DNA of 64,000 nucleotides from Phenylobacterium sp. (lineage in GTDB: Bacteria; Pseudomonadota; Alphaproteobacteria; Caulobacterales; Caulobacteraceae), in contig JAGOQB010000002.1 of the NCBI GenBank assembly GCA_017991675.1, positions 186,001 to 250,000 of the forward strand, written 5' to 3'. Shown piece by piece: positions 50,890 through 61,952 of the stretch. The number at the start of each line of letters is the position of its first letter. Within the stretch, counting starts at the first letter, position 1. The translations under genes were made by a program, and so were the position numbers. The notes under the pieces are model-generated. The model was not told where the DNA came from. It made no database searches and was given only the letters and a program-made list of their open reading frames with translations.

Positions 50890-52881
50890 TCAGGCCGCCC
50901 CCGGCGCGCGTGCGCCTTCGATGCGGGCCACTTCCTCGGCCGGCACGTAGTAGTCGCGGTCGTAGTTGAAGGTGTGGGCGATCGAATAGACCAGCAGCGC
51001 CACGAAGCTGAGCGCCGCCAGCCACCAGATGTACCAGATCATCGCAAAGCCCAGCACCAGGGCCAGGGCCGAGATGATCACCCCTGCCCCGGTGTTGCGC
51101 GGCATGTGGATCGGCCGGAAGCCTTGGGTCGGCGGCGCATGCCCCAGCGCCTTCATGTCGTACCAGGCGTCGAGGTCGTGCACCCGCGGGGTGAAGGCGA
51201 AGTTGTAGGGCGGCGGCGGCGAGGTGGTCGACCACTCCAACGTCCGCCCGTCCCAGGGATCTCCGGTGGTGTCGCGGAGCGCCTCGCGGTTGCGGATGCT
51301 GACCGCGATCTGGATCACGAAGGCGACGATGCCGACCAGGATGATCAGGGCGCCAATGCCGGCGATGACAAACCAGACCTGCAGCGAGGGGTCGTCGAAG
51401 TGGCGCACCCGGCGCGTCGTGCCCATCAGCCCGACGACGTAGATCGGCGTCCAGGCGACCCAATAGCCGACCACCCAGCCCCAGAACGAGATCTTGCCCC
51501 AGAACGGGTCGAGCTTGAAGCCGAACGCCTTGGGGAACCAGTAGACCATGCCGGCGAAGAGGCCGAAGACCACGCCGCCGATGATGACGTTGTGGAAGTG
51601 CGCGACGAGGAACAGGCTGTTGTGCAGCACGAAGTCGGCCGGCGGCACGGCCAGCAGCACCCCGGTCATCCCGCCGACCACAAAAGTCAGCATGAAGGCC
51701 ACCACCCACATCATCGGCAGTTCGAAGCGGATCCGGCCGCGGTACATCGTGAACAGCCAGTTGAAGATCTTCGCCCCCGTAGGGATCGAGATCACCATGG
51801 TGGCGATGCCGAAGAACGAGTTCACGCTCGCCCCAGACCCCATCGTGAAGAAGTGGTGCAGCCAGACCAGGTACGACAGGATGGTGATGACCACCGTGGC
51901 GTAGACCATCGAGGAGTAACCGAAGAGCCGCTTGCCCGAGAAGGTCGAGGTGATCTCCGAGAAGATCCCGAACGCCGGCAGGACCAGGACGTAGACTTCC
52001 GGATGCCCCCAGATCCACACCAGGTTCCAGTACATCATCGGGTTGCCGCCGAGGTCGTTGGTGAAGAAGTTCATCCCGACGTAGCGGTCGAGCATCAGCA
52101 GCGCGAAAGCCCCGGTCAGCACCGGGAAGATGGCGATGGCCAGGACGTTGCTGCACAGGGCGGTCCAGCAGAACACCGGCATCTTCATCATCGTCATGCC
52201 CGGCGCGCGCATCTTGATGATGGTGGTGACCATGTTGATCGCCGACAGGGTGGTGCCGACGCCGGCGATCTGCAGCGCCCATAGGTAATAGTCCGGCCCC
52301 GTGTCCGGACTGTTCTGGATGTTGGTGACCGGCACGTAGTTCAGCCAGCCGCCGCGCGAGAACTCGCCGACGAACAGCGAGATCATCACCAGCACCGCCC
52401 CGGCCACGGTCAGCCAGAAGCTCAGGCTGTTGAGGAACGGGAACGCCACGTCGCGCGCGCCGATCTGCAGCGGCATGACGAAGTTGACCAGCCCGACGAT
52501 CAGCGGGATCGCCACGAAGAAGATCATGATCGTCCCGTGGGCGGTGAAGATCTGATCGTAGTGGTGGGCCGGCAGGTACCCCTCGGCGCCGCCGAAGGCG
52601 ATGGCCTGCTGGGCGCGCATCATCAGGGCGTCGGCGAAGCCGCGCAGCAGCATAATGATGCCCAGGATCATGTACATGATCCCGATTTTCTTGTGGTCGA
52701 CCGTGGTCAGCCACTCGCGCCAGAGCCAGCCCCAGAGCCGGTAGCGCGTCACCGCCGCGAGGATCGCGAGGCCGAGCAGGACCACGACGATGAAGGTGCC
52801 GAGCAGGATCGGCTCGTGGAGCGGAATGGACTCCCACGTCAGCCGGCCGAACAGCATCGTCCAGAAGGTCTGCTCGCGCAT
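50890..52881 (-). CDS. cyoB: Cytochrome bo3 quinol oxidase subunit I
   Basis: 663 residues, the catalytic subunit. It carries about 15 helices. [20 protein letters not shown] holds a heme-ligand His, [20 protein letters not shown] includes the CuB and cross-link His-Tyr region, [12 protein letters not shown] supplies the CuB histidine pair, and [11 protein letters not shown] the high- and low-spin heme ligands. It reduces oxygen to water with ubiquinol electrons and pumps protons. All catalytic motifs seem intact. Confidence 0.96.
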   Translation of the reverse strand: MREQTFWTMLFGRLTWESIPLHEPILLGTFIVVVLLGLAILAAVTRYRLWGWLWREWLTTVDHKKIGIMYMILGIIMLLRGFADALMMRAQQAIAFGGAEGYLPAHHYDQIFTAHGTIMIFFVAIPLIVGLVNFVMPLQIGARDVAFPFLNSLSFWLTVAGAVLVMISLFVGEFSRGGWLNYVPVTNIQNSPDTGPDYYLWALQIAGVGTTLSAINMVTTIIKMRAPGMTMMKMPVFCWTALCSNVLAIAIFPVLTGAFALLMLDRYVGMNFFTNDLGGNPMMYWNLVWIWGHPEVYVLVLPAFGIFSEITSTFSGKRLFGYSSMVYATVVITILSYLVWLHHFFTMGSGASVNSFFGIATMVISIPTGAKIFNWLFTMYRGRIRFELPMMWVVAFMLTFVVGGMTGVLLAVPPADFVLHNSLFLVAHFHNVIIGGVVFGLFAGMVYWFPKAFGFKLDPFWGKISFWGWVVGYWVAWTPIYVVGLMGTTRRVRHFDDPSLQVWFVIAGIGALIILVGIVAFVIQIAVSIRNREALRDTTGDPWDGRTLEWSTTSPPPPYNFAFTPRVHDLDAWYDMKALGHAPPTQGFRPIHMPRNTGAGVIISALALVLGFAMIWYIWWLAALSFVALLVYSIAHTFNYDRDYYVPAEEVARIEGARAPGAA

Positions 52882-52894
52882 CGCTATCTCCGGC

Positions 52895-53947
52895 TCATCC
52901 CAGCGCCATGGCCGCGCCTGGTTCGAGGAACGAGGTGTCGTGGTGATGCGGCGCGGCCTTCGCGGGCGGCTCGGCGCCCTTGGCGCCCTGGGCCCCGCTC
53001 CGCTGGCGGTCCTCAGCCATGACCTCGTGCATGCAGGGCGTTCCCGGCCGCACGCAGCGATTCAGCACCCGGTGAAAGAGGTCCGGCTCGACCGAGCCGA
53101 ACGCCATCGGCGGGACCTTCTCGCTCGGCTTTTCGAGGGCGAGATAGGCCGGCGTGCTCAGGGGGGCGGCGGACCTGGACTTTTCCACCCACTGCTCGAA
53201 ACCCGCGGCGTCCACGCCGCGCAGCCGAAAGCGCATGTCGGAGAACCCCTCGCCGCTGTAGTTGGCCGAGAAGCCTTCGTAGTCGCCGGGCCGGTTGAGC
53301 ACAGCGTGCAGCTGGCTGCGCATGCCCGGCATCGCATAGACCATCCCCGCCAGGGTCGGGGCGTAGAAGGTGTTCATCATGTTGGTCGAGGTGATGTCGA
53401 AGCGCACCTGGCGGTCGACCGGCAGGACCAGCTCGTTGACGCTGGCGATCCCCTGCTCGGGGTAGATGAACAGCCACTTCCAATCCATCGCCACCACCTG
53501 GACGGTCAGCGGGGCCTCGCCGGCCACGGTCGGCTTGCCCGGGGCGATGCGATCCAGCGGCCGGAACGGGTCGAGCAGGTGCGTGCTCGACCAGGTGAGC
53601 GCGCCGAGCGCGATGATGATCAGCAGCGGTCCGGCCCAGATCGCCAGCTCGAGCGAGGTGGAATGGTCGAAATTGGGGTCATAGGTCGCCTCGCGGTTGC
53701 CGCTGCGATAGCGCCAGGCGAACACCACGATCAGCACGATCACCGGGACGATGATCAGCAGCATCAGGCCGGTCGAGGTGTAGATCAGGTTGCGCTGCTG
53801 GAGGGCGATGTCGCCGGCCGGGTCGAGCACGTCGCGCGCGCACCCGGCCAGGAGCAGCAGAGGCGCCAGAGCCAGGGCGGCCGCCGCACGCTTGGCCCCT
53901 CCCCTCGGGAACGATCTCGCCCATCGGCCATTGCCTTGTCGCGGCAT
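52895..53947 (-). CDS. cyoA: Cytochrome bo3 quinol oxidase subunit II
   Basis: 350 residues. Lipoprotein signal with lipobox LLAGC; two membrane helices follow ([39 protein letters not shown]), then a periplasmic cupredoxin-like domain with [20 protein letters not shown] and [20 protein letters not shown]. The CuA ligands are missing, as expected for a quinol rather than cytochrome c oxidase. First gene of cyoABCD-surf1, 13 bases before cyoB, divergent from the MFS gene across about 90 bases. Confidence 0.95.
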   Translation of the reverse strand: MPRQGNGRWARSFPRGGAKRAAAALALAPLLLLAGCARDVLDPAGDIALQQRNLIYTSTGLMLLIIVPVIVLIVVFAWRYRSGNREATYDPNFDHSTSLELAIWAGPLLIIIALGALTWSSTHLLDPFRPLDRIAPGKPTVAGEAPLTVQVVAMDWKWLFIYPEQGIASVNELVLPVDRQVRFDITSTNMMNTFYAPTLAGMVYAMPGMRSQLHAVLNRPGDYEGFSANYSGEGFSDMRFRLRGVDAAGFEQWVEKSRSAAPLSTPAYLALEKPSEKVPPMAFGSVEPDLFHRVLNRCVRPGTPCMHEVMAEDRQRSGAQGAKGAEPPAKAAPHHHDTSFLEPGAAMALG

Positions 53948-54039
53948 CGTTGTTCCGCTCTCAAGCCAAGGGTGGGCGCGAGCCGGCTAAAGGCCCGACC
54001 GCCATTCGGAAACGCAGAGGGACAGAGGAGATCAGCAGC

Positions 54040-55374
54040 ATGGTCGGGCCGGTCACCGCGTCGTCGACGTCAACGCCGCTGGAGCGCGACGCTGCGCTGA
54101 TCAACGCACGAGAGCACCGTGTGGCTCCCGGTGAAATTGCGATCGGCGTGATCATCGGCCGGACCAGCGAATTCTTCGACTTCTTCGTCTATGCGATCGC
54201 CTCGGTGCTGGTGTTCCCGGCCGTGGTGTTTCCCTACGTCGATGCGGTCACCGGCACGCTCTATTCGTTCGCGATCTTCGCGCTGGCCTTCGTCGGCCGC
54301 CCGTTCGGCACCCTGCTGTTCACGGCGCTGGACCGCCGGCACGGGCGCGGCGTCAAGCTGACCCTCGCGCTGTTCCTGCTCGGCGGCTCGACCATGGCGA
54401 TGGCGCTGCTGCCCAGCTACCAGCAGGTCGGGATGTGGTCGGCGGTGCTGCTGGCGCTGTTCCGTTTCAGCCAGGGCATGGCGCTGGGCGGCGCCTGGGA
54501 CGGCCTGCCCTCGCTGCTGTCGCTGAACGCCCCGCCCGAGCGGCGCGGCTGGTATGCGATGATCCCGCAGCTGGGCGCGCCGCTGGGCCTGCTCGTGGCC
54601 GCGGCGCTGTTCGGCTATTTCCTCTACGTGCTGCCGGCGGACGACTTCCTGACCTGGGGCTGGCGCTATCCGTTCTTCGTGGCCCTGGCGATCAACGTCG
54701 TGGCCCTGTTCGCGCGCCTGCGGATCGTCGCCACGCCGGAATTCCAGCGCCTGTTCGAGACCCGCGAGCTGCAGCCCTCGCCGCCGTTCCTCACCGTGTT
54801 CGCCGAGTGGCGGACCATCGCGCTGGGGGCGCTGGCCACCCTGGCCAGCTTTGCGCTGTTCCATCTGGTGACGGTCTTCCCGCTCTCGTACGTCACCCTG
54901 TTCGCCGACGAGCCGCCGATCCGGTTCCTGATCATCGAGGGCCTGGGGGCGATCGTCTGCCTGGGCGCGGTGGTCGCCTCCGGCGTGATCGCCGACCGGG
55001 TCGGGCGCCGGGCGCTGCTGGGCGTCTCGGCGGTGCTGATCGGCGCTTATAGCGGCTTTGCGCCCCAGCTGCTGAACGCCGGGCCGGTCGGCGAGGTGTT
55101 CTACATGCTGGTCGGCTTCGTGCTGCTGGGGCTGGCGTTCGGCCAGTCGTCGGGCATCGTCAACAGCAAGTTCACGCCCGAGCACCGCTATACGGGCGCG
55201 GCGATCGTCGCCAACTCAGCCTGGCTGATCGGGGCCGGATTCGCGCCGCTGGTGGCGCTGTTGCTGGCCACGCGCTTTGGCCTGTGGTCGGTCGGCGCCT
55301 ACCTGCTGTCGGGCGCGATCTGCACCCTCGCAGCGCTGGCCATCAGCCGGGACTGGGGCGACCACGCCGCCTAA
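54040..55374 (+). CDS. MFS transporter, metabolite:H+ symporter type
   Basis: 444 residues with twelve helices. IGVIIGRTSEFFDFFVYAIA is the opening signature, FVGRPFGTLLFTALDRRHGR the conserved loop 2-3, FSQGMALGGAWDGLPSLLSL loop 4-5, and VIADRVGRRALLGVSAVLIG the equivalent second-half loop. These motifs fit the metabolite:H+ symporter subfamily (organic acids, betaines); the substrate is unknown. ATG 54040 follows GAGGAG. Divergent from cyoA and sharing a regulatory gap. The stop overlaps that of the convergent receptor by four bases (CTAA). Confidence 0.88.
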   Translation: MVGPVTASSTSTPLERDAALINAREHRVAPGEIAIGVIIGRTSEFFDFFVYAIASVLVFPAVVFPYVDAVTGTLYSFAIFALAFVGRPFGTLLFTALDRRHGRGVKLTLALFLLGGSTMAMALLPSYQQVGMWSAVLLALFRFSQGMALGGAWDGLPSLLSLNAPPERRGWYAMIPQLGAPLGLLVAAALFGYFLYVLPADDFLTWGWRYPFFVALAINVVALFARLRIVATPEFQRLFETRELQPSPPFLTVFAEWRTIALGALATLASFALFHLVTVFPLSYVTLFADEPPIRFLIIEGLGAIVCLGAVVASGVIADRVGRRALLGVSAVLIGAYSGFAPQLLNAGPVGEVFYMLVGFVLLGLAFGQSSGIVNSKFTPEHRYTGAAIVANSAWLIGAGFAPLVALLLATRFGLWSVGAYLLSGAICTLAALAISRDWGDHAA

Positions 55375-57389
55375 CGTCGGAGGATCAGCCCCACGCGGAA
55401 GGTCTGGGGCTGGTCGTAGCTTTCGAGGCCGTCGCCGGTCTGGGCGGTCTCGATCTTCGCATCGAACAGATTCTCGGCCGCGGCATAGAGCGTCACCGCG
55501 CGCGACACCGACCAATCGGCCCGCAGATCGACCTCGGTGGCGGCCGACAGCTCGCGGGTGTTGAGGTCGTCGTCGAAGCGATTGCCCTCGTAGCGGACGC
55601 CGGCGCGCAGGCTGAGCGCATCCAGCGGCCGCCAGGTAGCCTCGCCGGCCGCGGTCAGCCGCGGGGTCTGGGCCGGGCGCAGGCCGGTCAGCTGGGGCGC
55701 GGCCGAGCCGCCGTCGACCTCGGCCTGCGTATAGGCGCCGGCCAGCCGCACCGAGAAGGTGTCCCACCGGCGCTCGATCTCGGCCTCCACCCCGTAGGCG
55801 TCGACCTCGCCGGCGTTCTGGCGCTGGCGCAGCACGCCCCCGGCCGGGATGAACCCGGCGACCGGGAAGGCCCCCGGGCCGAAGCCGATGGTGACGTTGG
55901 TCACCGCCCCCTCCAGCCGGTTGGCGAAGACCGTGACGTCCCAGCGCAGGTCGCCGTCCGCGCCGAACCCGAGTTCGACGCCGTAGAGCTTTTCCGGTTC
56001 GAGCCCGGCATTGGCCTCGGTCACGTCGTTGCCGACCCGGAACGGCCGGTAGAGCTCGTTGAGCGTCGCCGGGCGGAAGCCGGCATAGGCCGCGCCCCGC
56101 AGATAGAGTTCATCCGAGACGCTGTAGCGCGCGCCGAGCCGGCCGGTCGGCAGCCAGCCGTCGCGGTCGCTCGGGCGATTGTCGAGGGTGAGCGCGCCGC
56201 TGGCGGCGTCGCGTTCGGTGCGATGCCCGTCATAGGTCGCCCAGCGGTCGATCCGCACGCCGCCGGTCAGCAGCCAGTCGCCGAGATTGCGATAGGCCTC
56301 GCCATAGGCGCCGAGCACCGACTGGGCGCCGCCCGCCACCCGATTGCGGGTGAAGGCGCCGGCCATGTAGCGGAACTTCTCGCGGGTCTCGCCGTCGAAC
56401 AGGCGGGCGTCGGCGCCGACCTCCCAGCCGCCGTCAGCGGCGTCGCGGCGCAGGGCGGCGTTGAGACCGTAACCCGTGGCCGGGGTCGCGTACTGCTCGC
56501 TGGCCGGGGTGGTGGTGTTGCGGCCGGGAGCCACGGCGGCGGAACGGTTCTCGAAGTCGGAACGCTTGACCCAGCCTTGCAGGCGCCAGCCGGCCCCCTC
56601 GCCCTCCGGCTGGTCGACCAGGGTCGCCGAGAGGGTCGCGCCGGTGGCGCGGGAGTCCGCCCCGACCAGGCCCGCGCCGCGTTTTTCCTGATAGCCCGAG
56701 AGGCGCACGGCCAGCTGCTTGTCGCCCAGTTGCGGCGTCCAGCGCAGGGCGCCGCCAAGCCCGCGATAATAGAGTTCGGTGTCGGCCGCCCCGCGCCCGG
56801 CGCCCAGCGGGACCCAGCCGTCGCTGCGCTCGCTCGCCGCGGCCAGGAAGAGGTCGCCGATCACGCCGGCGGCGGCGGCTCCGGCCAGGCCGCGTTCGCC
56901 GCCATAGACCTCGTACTCGCCGCCGCGCGGGGCGCGGGTGCGTTCGGAAAGCTGGATGGTTCCGGTCAGCGCCCCGGCGCCATAGGGGCCGGCGCCCGCG
57001 CCGCGCACCACCTGGGCCTGCTCCACCGCAATGGTCGGCAAGCCGGTCCACAGCACCCAGCCGCCGAACGGATCGTTCTGCGGGACGCCGTCGAGCAGGA
57101 CCAAGGCGCGGCTGGCGCCGGAGCCGGCGATCGAACGGACGCTGATCCCCTGGGTGGTCGGATTGGAGGCCTGGCTGGAGGTGCGCCGGAACAGCTGGAC
57201 GCCCGGGGTGGCGGTCAGCGCCTGGTCCAGGCGCGGCGCGGTGGCGATGGCCTGGCCGTCGATGGTGACGATCGAGAACGCCTTGTCGGCCGGCGACGGC
57301 GGTAGGCGGGCGGCTTCGACCACGACGGTGTCGACGAGCGGCGGAAGATCCAAAGGCACGTCCGGCAGCCCTCCCCAAGTGGCGCGCAC
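55371..57389 (-). CDS. TonB-dependent outer-membrane receptor lacking a signal peptide
   Basis: 672 residues from the first possible codon. A plug domain begins VDTVVVEAARLPPSPADKAF, includes TATPGVQLFRRTSSQASNPT and VRSIAGSGASRALVLLDGVP and continues to VVRGAGAGPYGAGALTG. A 22-strand barrel follows, with LYLRGAAYAGFRPATLNELY near residue 430 and ENLFDAKIETAQ near the end. It should import a siderophore or vitamin-like ligand. No signal peptide exists before the plug; an in-frame stop lies just upstream at the GTG at 57389, and GTG near 57360 also lacks one. It also ends in RR rather than an aromatic residue. It may be 5'-truncated or mis-sequenced. Confidence 0.86.
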   Translation of the reverse strand: MRATWGGLPDVPLDLPPLVDTVVVEAARLPPSPADKAFSIVTIDGQAIATAPRLDQALTATPGVQLFRRTSSQASNPTTQGISVRSIAGSGASRALVLLDGVPQNDPFGGWVLWTGLPTIAVEQAQVVRGAGAGPYGAGALTGTIQLSERTRAPRGGEYEVYGGERGLAGAAAAGVIGDLFLAAASERSDGWVPLGAGRGAADTELYYRGLGGALRWTPQLGDKQLAVRLSGYQEKRGAGLVGADSRATGATLSATLVDQPEGEGAGWRLQGWVKRSDFENRSAAVAPGRNTTTPASEQYATPATGYGLNAALRRDAADGGWEVGADARLFDGETREKFRYMAGAFTRNRVAGGAQSVLGAYGEAYRNLGDWLLTGGVRIDRWATYDGHRTERDAASGALTLDNRPSDRDGWLPTGRLGARYSVSDELYLRGAAYAGFRPATLNELYRPFRVGNDVTEANAGLEPEKLYGVELGFGADGDLRWDVTVFANRLEGAVTNVTIGFGPGAFPVAGFIPAGGVLRQRQNAGEVDAYGVEAEIERRWDTFSVRLAGAYTQAEVDGGSAAPQLTGLRPAQTPRLTAAGEATWRPLDALSLRAGVRYEGNRFDDDLNTRELSAATEVDLRADWSVSRAVTLYAAAENLFDAKIETAQTGDGLESYDQPQTFRVGLILRR

Positions 57390-57443
57390 GGACTAGCGCA
57401 GGGTTCGCGGCGGCGGGGTAGAGCTAAACTGCAACACTGCGGC

Positions 57444-57470
57444 GGGAGACGCGCCGGCGGCGCGCCTCCC
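57444..57470 (-). terminator. Hairpin after malic enzyme gene
   Basis: GGGAG-A-CGCGCC (57444-57455) pairs with GGCGCG-C-CTCCC (57459-57470), eleven pairs and one mismatch with a GGC loop, just after the malic enzyme stop on the minus strand. No T-run follows, so termination is likely but not certain. It separates the enzyme from the receptor gene. Confidence 0.5.
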
Positions 57471-57479
57471 CTGCCGGTC

Positions 57480-59747
57480 TCAGACCTTGGCGGCGGCCTG
57501 GCTGGCCACCAGGGCGGTCATGTTGACGATGCCGCGCGCCGTCACCGTGGGGCTGAGCACGTGCAGCGGCTTGGAGAGGCCCAGCAGCAGAGGACCGACC
57601 TCGATCCCCTCGGTCACCGCGCTGACCAGGGTCAGGGCGATGTTGGCGGCGTCGAGCGAGGGGGCGATCAGCAGATTGGCGTCGCCGGCGAAGGCCCCGC
57701 CGGAGATATAGCGGGTGCGGACCTGCTCGTTCAGCGCCGCGTCGCCGTGCATTTCGCCGTCGACCTCCAGGGCCGGATCCAGCTGCCGGACGATGGCCAG
57801 GGCCTGGCGCATCTTGCGGGCGGACGGAGAGTTGGAGGACCCGAAGCTCGAGTGCGAGAGCAGCGCGACCTTGGGCGTGATGCCGAAGCCGCGCACCGCC
57901 TCGGCCGCCAGGATCGTCGACTCGGCGATCTGCTCGGCGGTGGGATCGACGTTGACGTGGGTGTCGCAGAAGAACAGCGCGCCCTTGGGCATGATGACGC
58001 CCGACAGCGCCGAGATGCGCGAGACGCCCGGCCGCGCCGGGATTACCGGCGTGGCGTAGGTGAAATGCCGCCACCAGTCGCCGCCGCCGCCGACCAGGGC
58101 CCCATCGACCATGCCGCGACGCAGCAGCATGGCGGCGGTCACGGTCGGACGGGTGACGACCCGGCGGTTGGCCGCCGCCGGCGGCACGCCGCGCCGCTCG
58201 ACCACCGCGCGGTACTCGGCGGAGATCTCCTCGACCGACGGATCGGCGTCGGGGTCGAATATCTCGATGTCGCGGTCGGGGGTCAGCCGCAGGCCCAGCT
58301 CCCGGACCTTAGCCTCGATCGTCTCGCGGTGGCCGATCAGCACCGGGCGGGCGAGTTGCTCGTCCACCACCGTCTGGACGCCGCGCAGGACGCGCTCGTC
58401 CTCACCCTCGGCATAGGCGATGCGGCGCTTGCAGTCGCGGGCCTGGGCGAACACCGGGCGCATGAGCTGGCCGGAGCGGTAGACGTAGCCTTCCAGCTCG
58501 GTGCGGTAGGCCTCGAAGTCGGCGATCGGCCGGCGGGCGACGCCGGAGTCCATCGCCGCCTTGGCCACCGCCGGCGCGATCTCGAGGATCAGGCGCGGGT
58601 CGAACGGCTTGGGGATCACATAGTCGCGGCCGAACAGCGGAACCTGGCCGGCATAGGCGCTGGCGACGACGTCGCTGACCTCGGCGCGGGCGAGTTCGGC
58701 GATCGCCTCGGCGGCGGCCTTCTTCATGGCCTCGTTGATCTCGGTGGCGCCGACGTCGAGGGCGCCGCGGAAGATGAACGGGAAGCAGAGGACGTTGTTG
58801 ACCTGGTTCGGATAGTCCGAGCGGCCGGTGGCGACGATGGCGTCCGGCCGGCTGGCGACCACCAGTTCGGGCAGGATCTCCGGCTCGGGATTGGCCAGCG
58901 CCATGATCAGCGGGCTCTTGGCCAGCAGCGGCAGCCACTCCTGCTTCAGGACCCGCGGAGCCGAGAGGCCGAGGAAGATGTCGGCGCCGACCAGCACGTC
59001 CGGCAGGGTCTGGGCGTTGGTGTCGCGCGCGTAGCGCGCCAGTTCCGGCGTCAGGTCGCCGCGATCCTTGCGCACGACGCCGTTGATGTCGGTCAGGGTG
59101 ACGTTGTCGGCCGGCAGGCCCATGCTGACCAGCAGATCGACGCAGGCCAGGGCGGCGGCCCCGGCGCCCGACGTGACCAGCTTCACCTCGGATAGCTGCT
59201 TGCCCTGGATGGTCAGGGCGTTGCGGACGGCGGCGGCGCAGACGATGGCGGTGCCGTGCTGGTCGTCATGGAAAACCGGGATGTTCATCCGCTCGCGCAG
59301 GGCGCGCTCGATGTAGAAGCACTCCGGGGCCTTGATGTCCTCGAGATTGATGCCGCCGAAGGTCGGCTCCAGCGCCGCGACCACTTCGACGAAGTGGTCG
59401 GGATTGGCCGAGGAGACTTCGAGGTCGAAGACGTCGATGCCCGCGAACTTCTTGAAGAGGACGGCCTTGCCCTCCATCACCGGCTTGGAGGCCAGCGGGC
59501 CGATGTTGCCCAGGCCCAGGACCGCGGTGCCGTCGGTGATCACCGCCACCAGGTTGCCGCGGGCGGTGACGCGCTCGGCCCAGGCCGCATCCTCGACGAT
59601 CGCCTCGCAGGCCGCTGCAACCCCAGGCGAATAGGCCAGGGCCAGGTCACGCTGGGTGGCCATCGGCTTGGTGGGTTCGACGCTCAGTTTACCCGGCCGT
59701 CCAAACTCGTGATAGGCGAGCGCCGCGCGCCGCAGAGCGTCATCCAA
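57480..59747 (-). CDS. maeB: NADP-dependent malic enzyme with phosphotransacetylase-like domain
   Basis: 755 residues, matching MaeB length. The malic enzyme half includes [40 protein letters not shown] and [20 protein letters not shown]; the C-terminal half, from about residue 430, resembles phosphotransacetylase ([40 protein letters not shown]) and is usually regulatory. It decarboxylates malate to pyruvate with NADP+. I start at TTG 59747 with AAGGA seven bases upstream; GTG 59780 is an alternative. The open frame to 60275 overlaps the next gene and is not used. Confidence 0.92.
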   Translation of the reverse strand: MDDALRRAALAYHEFGRPGKLSVEPTKPMATQRDLALAYSPGVAAACEAIVEDAAWAERVTARGNLVAVITDGTAVLGLGNIGPLASKPVMEGKAVLFKKFAGIDVFDLEVSSANPDHFVEVVAALEPTFGGINLEDIKAPECFYIERALRERMNIPVFHDDQHGTAIVCAAAVRNALTIQGKQLSEVKLVTSGAGAAALACVDLLVSMGLPADNVTLTDINGVVRKDRGDLTPELARYARDTNAQTLPDVLVGADIFLGLSAPRVLKQEWLPLLAKSPLIMALANPEPEILPELVVASRPDAIVATGRSDYPNQVNNVLCFPFIFRGALDVGATEINEAMKKAAAEAIAELARAEVSDVVASAYAGQVPLFGRDYVIPKPFDPRLILEIAPAVAKAAMDSGVARRPIADFEAYRTELEGYVYRSGQLMRPVFAQARDCKRRIAYAEGEDERVLRGVQTVVDEQLARPVLIGHRETIEAKVRELGLRLTPDRDIEIFDPDADPSVEEISAEYRAVVERRGVPPAAANRRVVTRPTVTAAMLLRRGMVDGALVGGGGDWWRHFTYATPVIPARPGVSRISALSGVIMPKGALFFCDTHVNVDPTAEQIAESTILAAEAVRGFGITPKVALLSHSSFGSSNSPSARKMRQALAIVRQLDPALEVDGEMHGDAALNEQVRTRYISGGAFAGDANLLIAPSLDAANIALTLVSAVTEGIEVGPLLLGLSKPLHVLSPTVTARGIVNMTALVASQAAAKV

Positions 59748-59884
59748 AGCCGGATCCTTCCAAAATGCAGAGCTACCCACGCGCGGGGGCTTGGTCCCGC
59801 GAGGGCCATCGATACGACGGGGCGAAGGGGCGTTTCTAGTCCAGACCCGACGAAATCCTAGTCCCGCCGGCGAGTTATCGCCGA

Positions 59885-60988
59885 TCAGGCGGCGGCGCGC
59901 TCGGCGACCACCGCCTCGACGATGTGGGCGCGGTACAGCACGGCCAGAAGGTCGGTCTGGGTGATGATGCCGATGAGCACGCGATTGTCGTCGACGACCA
60001 GGGCCTCGTGGGCCGCCCCGCTCGACAGCAGCGGCAGCAGGGCCTCGATCGGCGTGGATTCCCGCACCTTGTGCACGAAGGGATCGACCACGCTCTCCAC
60101 AGGGCGCTGGCGGGCGGCCTGCAGTTCGGCCCGGCGGACCATGCCGACCACCCGGCCCTCGGCGTCGACCGCCGGGGCGGTGCGCAGGTCGTGCGAACGC
60201 AGGAACGCCAGGGCGCTCTCGGCGCTCTGCTGGGCGTCGACCGAGATCACGTCGCGCGACATGATCGCGCCGCACAGGATCGCCGAGTGCAGGCGCTTGT
60301 GCGCGGCCAGCTCGACCTGACGGAACAGGGCGTCGAGGTCCTCACGGCTGACGTCGAGCAGTTCGCCGTACTGGGCCAGGGCCTGGTCGAGGTCGGCGGC
60401 GGTGTAGCCGACGCGGCTTTGCGGGCTCGGGTCGCTGGTGGCGTGCGGGCTGACAGCGGCCGGGACGCGGTGCGGATAGGACCGCCCCATCAGTCGGTTC
60501 AGGCCGATGGCGGCCAGGACCAGCAGCAGCGAACAGAGGCCGACCGGAACCAGGGCGAAGCCGAAGCCGAGATCGTGAACGGCCGAGCCGCCGATCACCG
60601 CGGTCAGGGCGGTCGCGCCGCCCGGCGGGTGCAGGCAGCCGGCCAGCATCATCAGCACGATCGCCAGCGACACCGCCAGGGCGGCGGCCACCACCGGCTG
60701 GGGCACGAACATCGCGCAGGCGACGCCGACCAGGGCCGAAATGATGTTGCCGCCGAGCACCGCCCGCGGCTGGGCCAGGGGGCTCGCAGGCACAGCGAAC
60801 ACCAGCACCGCCGAGGCGCCCATCGGCCCTATGAGCAGCGGCCCGAGCCCCAGGTCGCCGCCCGAAAGCGCCCGCGCCGCAACGCCGGCCACCGCCAAGC
60901 CCAGCAGGCTGCCGACGCCGGCCCGCAGCATATCGTCGAACCGGACCGGGGTGCGGCCGCCCAGGACAGTGATGAGCCTGCTCAACAT
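59885..60988 (-). CDS. HPP family membrane protein with two CBS domains
   Basis: 367 residues. The HPP domain (residues 10-175) has four helices and the signature LHPPGGATALTAVIGGSAVH. CBS domain pair from about 240: MSRDVISVDAQQSAESALAF, then LRTAPAVDAEGRVVGMVRRA, and EALVVDDNRVLIGIITQTDL. HPP proteins are linked to nitrite transport in plastids and cyanobacteria; here the substrate is unknown. The CBS pair would bind adenine nucleotides. It lies upstream of the malic enzyme gene on the same strand. Confidence 0.9.
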   Translation of the reverse strand: MLSRLITVLGGRTPVRFDDMLRAGVGSLLGLAVAGVAARALSGGDLGLGPLLIGPMGASAVLVFAVPASPLAQPRAVLGGNIISALVGVACAMFVPQPVVAAALAVSLAIVLMMLAGCLHPPGGATALTAVIGGSAVHDLGFGFALVPVGLCSLLLVLAAIGLNRLMGRSYPHRVPAAVSPHATSDPSPQSRVGYTAADLDQALAQYGELLDVSREDLDALFRQVELAAHKRLHSAILCGAIMSRDVISVDAQQSAESALAFLRSHDLRTAPAVDAEGRVVGMVRRAELQAARQRPVESVVDPFVHKVRESTPIEALLPLLSSGAAHEALVVDDNRVLIGIITQTDLLAVLYRAHIVEAVVAERAAA

Positions 60989-61172
60989 TCGGGCGCTTAT
61001 GCACAGAAGATCGGCGTCGCGCGCCCTTGAATCTCTATTCGCACCCCAAGTTTTTCAGGCGGCGCGACGAAGCGTCACCTTTGGAATCGCAAAGAATTCG
61101 GCTTTGGCTGGCGTCCCGCAACAAGCGTAGCGGTTAAGCCGACTGAAAGCGTTTGCCTGACAGGATGCCATC

Positions 61173-61514
61173 GTGAGCGCCCCTGACTACACCGATCGCC
61201 GAGAGCACCCCCGCGAGCTGACCAGCCTTCGCGCCCGAGTGTTCTATGGCAAGGAGATGGCCCACTGGGCCGACTGCTCGATCGTCGACCTGAGCAAGGG
61301 CGGGGCGCGGCTGCAGATCTCAGCGATCTATCCCCTGCCCTCGCGGTTCGTGGTGCTGCAGCTGCTGGGCGGCGTCGTCTATGACGTGCGCGTACGCTGG
61401 CGGCGCGGCGACATGACCGGCGTGTCGTTCGACGCCCAGACCCAGATCGAGACCAACACCGAAGATCGGCTCTCCGGCGTTCAGAAGGCTTGGGAAGCGC
61501 TGCGCGCGGCCTGA
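61173..61514 (+). CDS. PilZ domain protein
   Basis: 113 residues. DRREHPRELTSLRARVFYGK gives the RxxxR c-di-GMP motif and DLSKGGARLQIS the DxSxGG motif, both complete. It is a stand-alone PilZ, so it likely transmits c-di-GMP levels to an unknown partner. GTG start; a weak upstream binding site. It sits between the HPP gene and a DUF1272 gene on opposite strands. Confidence 0.88.
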   Translation: MSAPDYTDRREHPRELTSLRARVFYGKEMAHWADCSIVDLSKGGARLQISAIYPLPSRFVVLQLLGGVVYDVRVRWRRGDMTGVSFDAQTQIETNTEDRLSGVQKAWEALRAA

Positions 61515-61516
61515 GC

Positions 61517-61777
61517 TCAGGCGGCCGAGCGCTTCTCAAGGCAGGGCGCCGCCGCGCCCAGCACCCGCTCGGTCGAGGCCGGGAACCGCGCCAGCGCAGC
61601 AGCGGGCCGGATCGGCCGCGGCGCAAAGCCTCCACCGCAGTTGGGACAGGCCCCATCCAGCACGCCCTCGGCGCAGTCGGCGCAGAAGGTGCATTCGAAC
61701 GAACAGATGCGCGCCTGCGCCGAGTCCGGCGGCAGGTCGCGGTCGCAGCATTCGCAGTTCGGCTTGAGCAGCAGCAT
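61517..61777 (-). CDS. DUF1272 cysteine-rich zinc protein
   Basis: 86 residues. MLLLKPNCECCDRDLPPDSA, then ARICSFECTFCADCAEGVLD and ACPNCGGGF give the paired cysteines of the DUF1272 zinc-ribbon-like domain. The C-terminal 30 residues are unrelated and alanine-rich. Function unknown. It converges with the PilZ gene with two bases between stops. Confidence 0.87.
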   Translation of the reverse strand: MLLLKPNCECCDRDLPPDSAQARICSFECTFCADCAEGVLDGACPNCGGGFAPRPIRPAAALARFPASTERVLGAAAPCLEKRSAA

Positions 61778-61952
61778 CGGAAACTCCGGCAGGGGTCGTC
61801 CCCAGCTTGCCTGAGGCCGCGCGCCGCGCGAACGACATAGTTCCCTCGAAAAGCGACAAACTCCCCCCTGGGTGGCGCCGCATTTGCGACAGCTCGACCG
61901 AGAATTTCATTTCGGGACGCTGGGGCGCCCCGCTTCGAACTGGGGGTTGAAC

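Noticed and set aside
59748..60275. Long N-terminal extension of the malic enzyme frame
   Set aside because: It overlaps the HPP gene on the same strand and is low complexity; MaeB homology starts near 59747.
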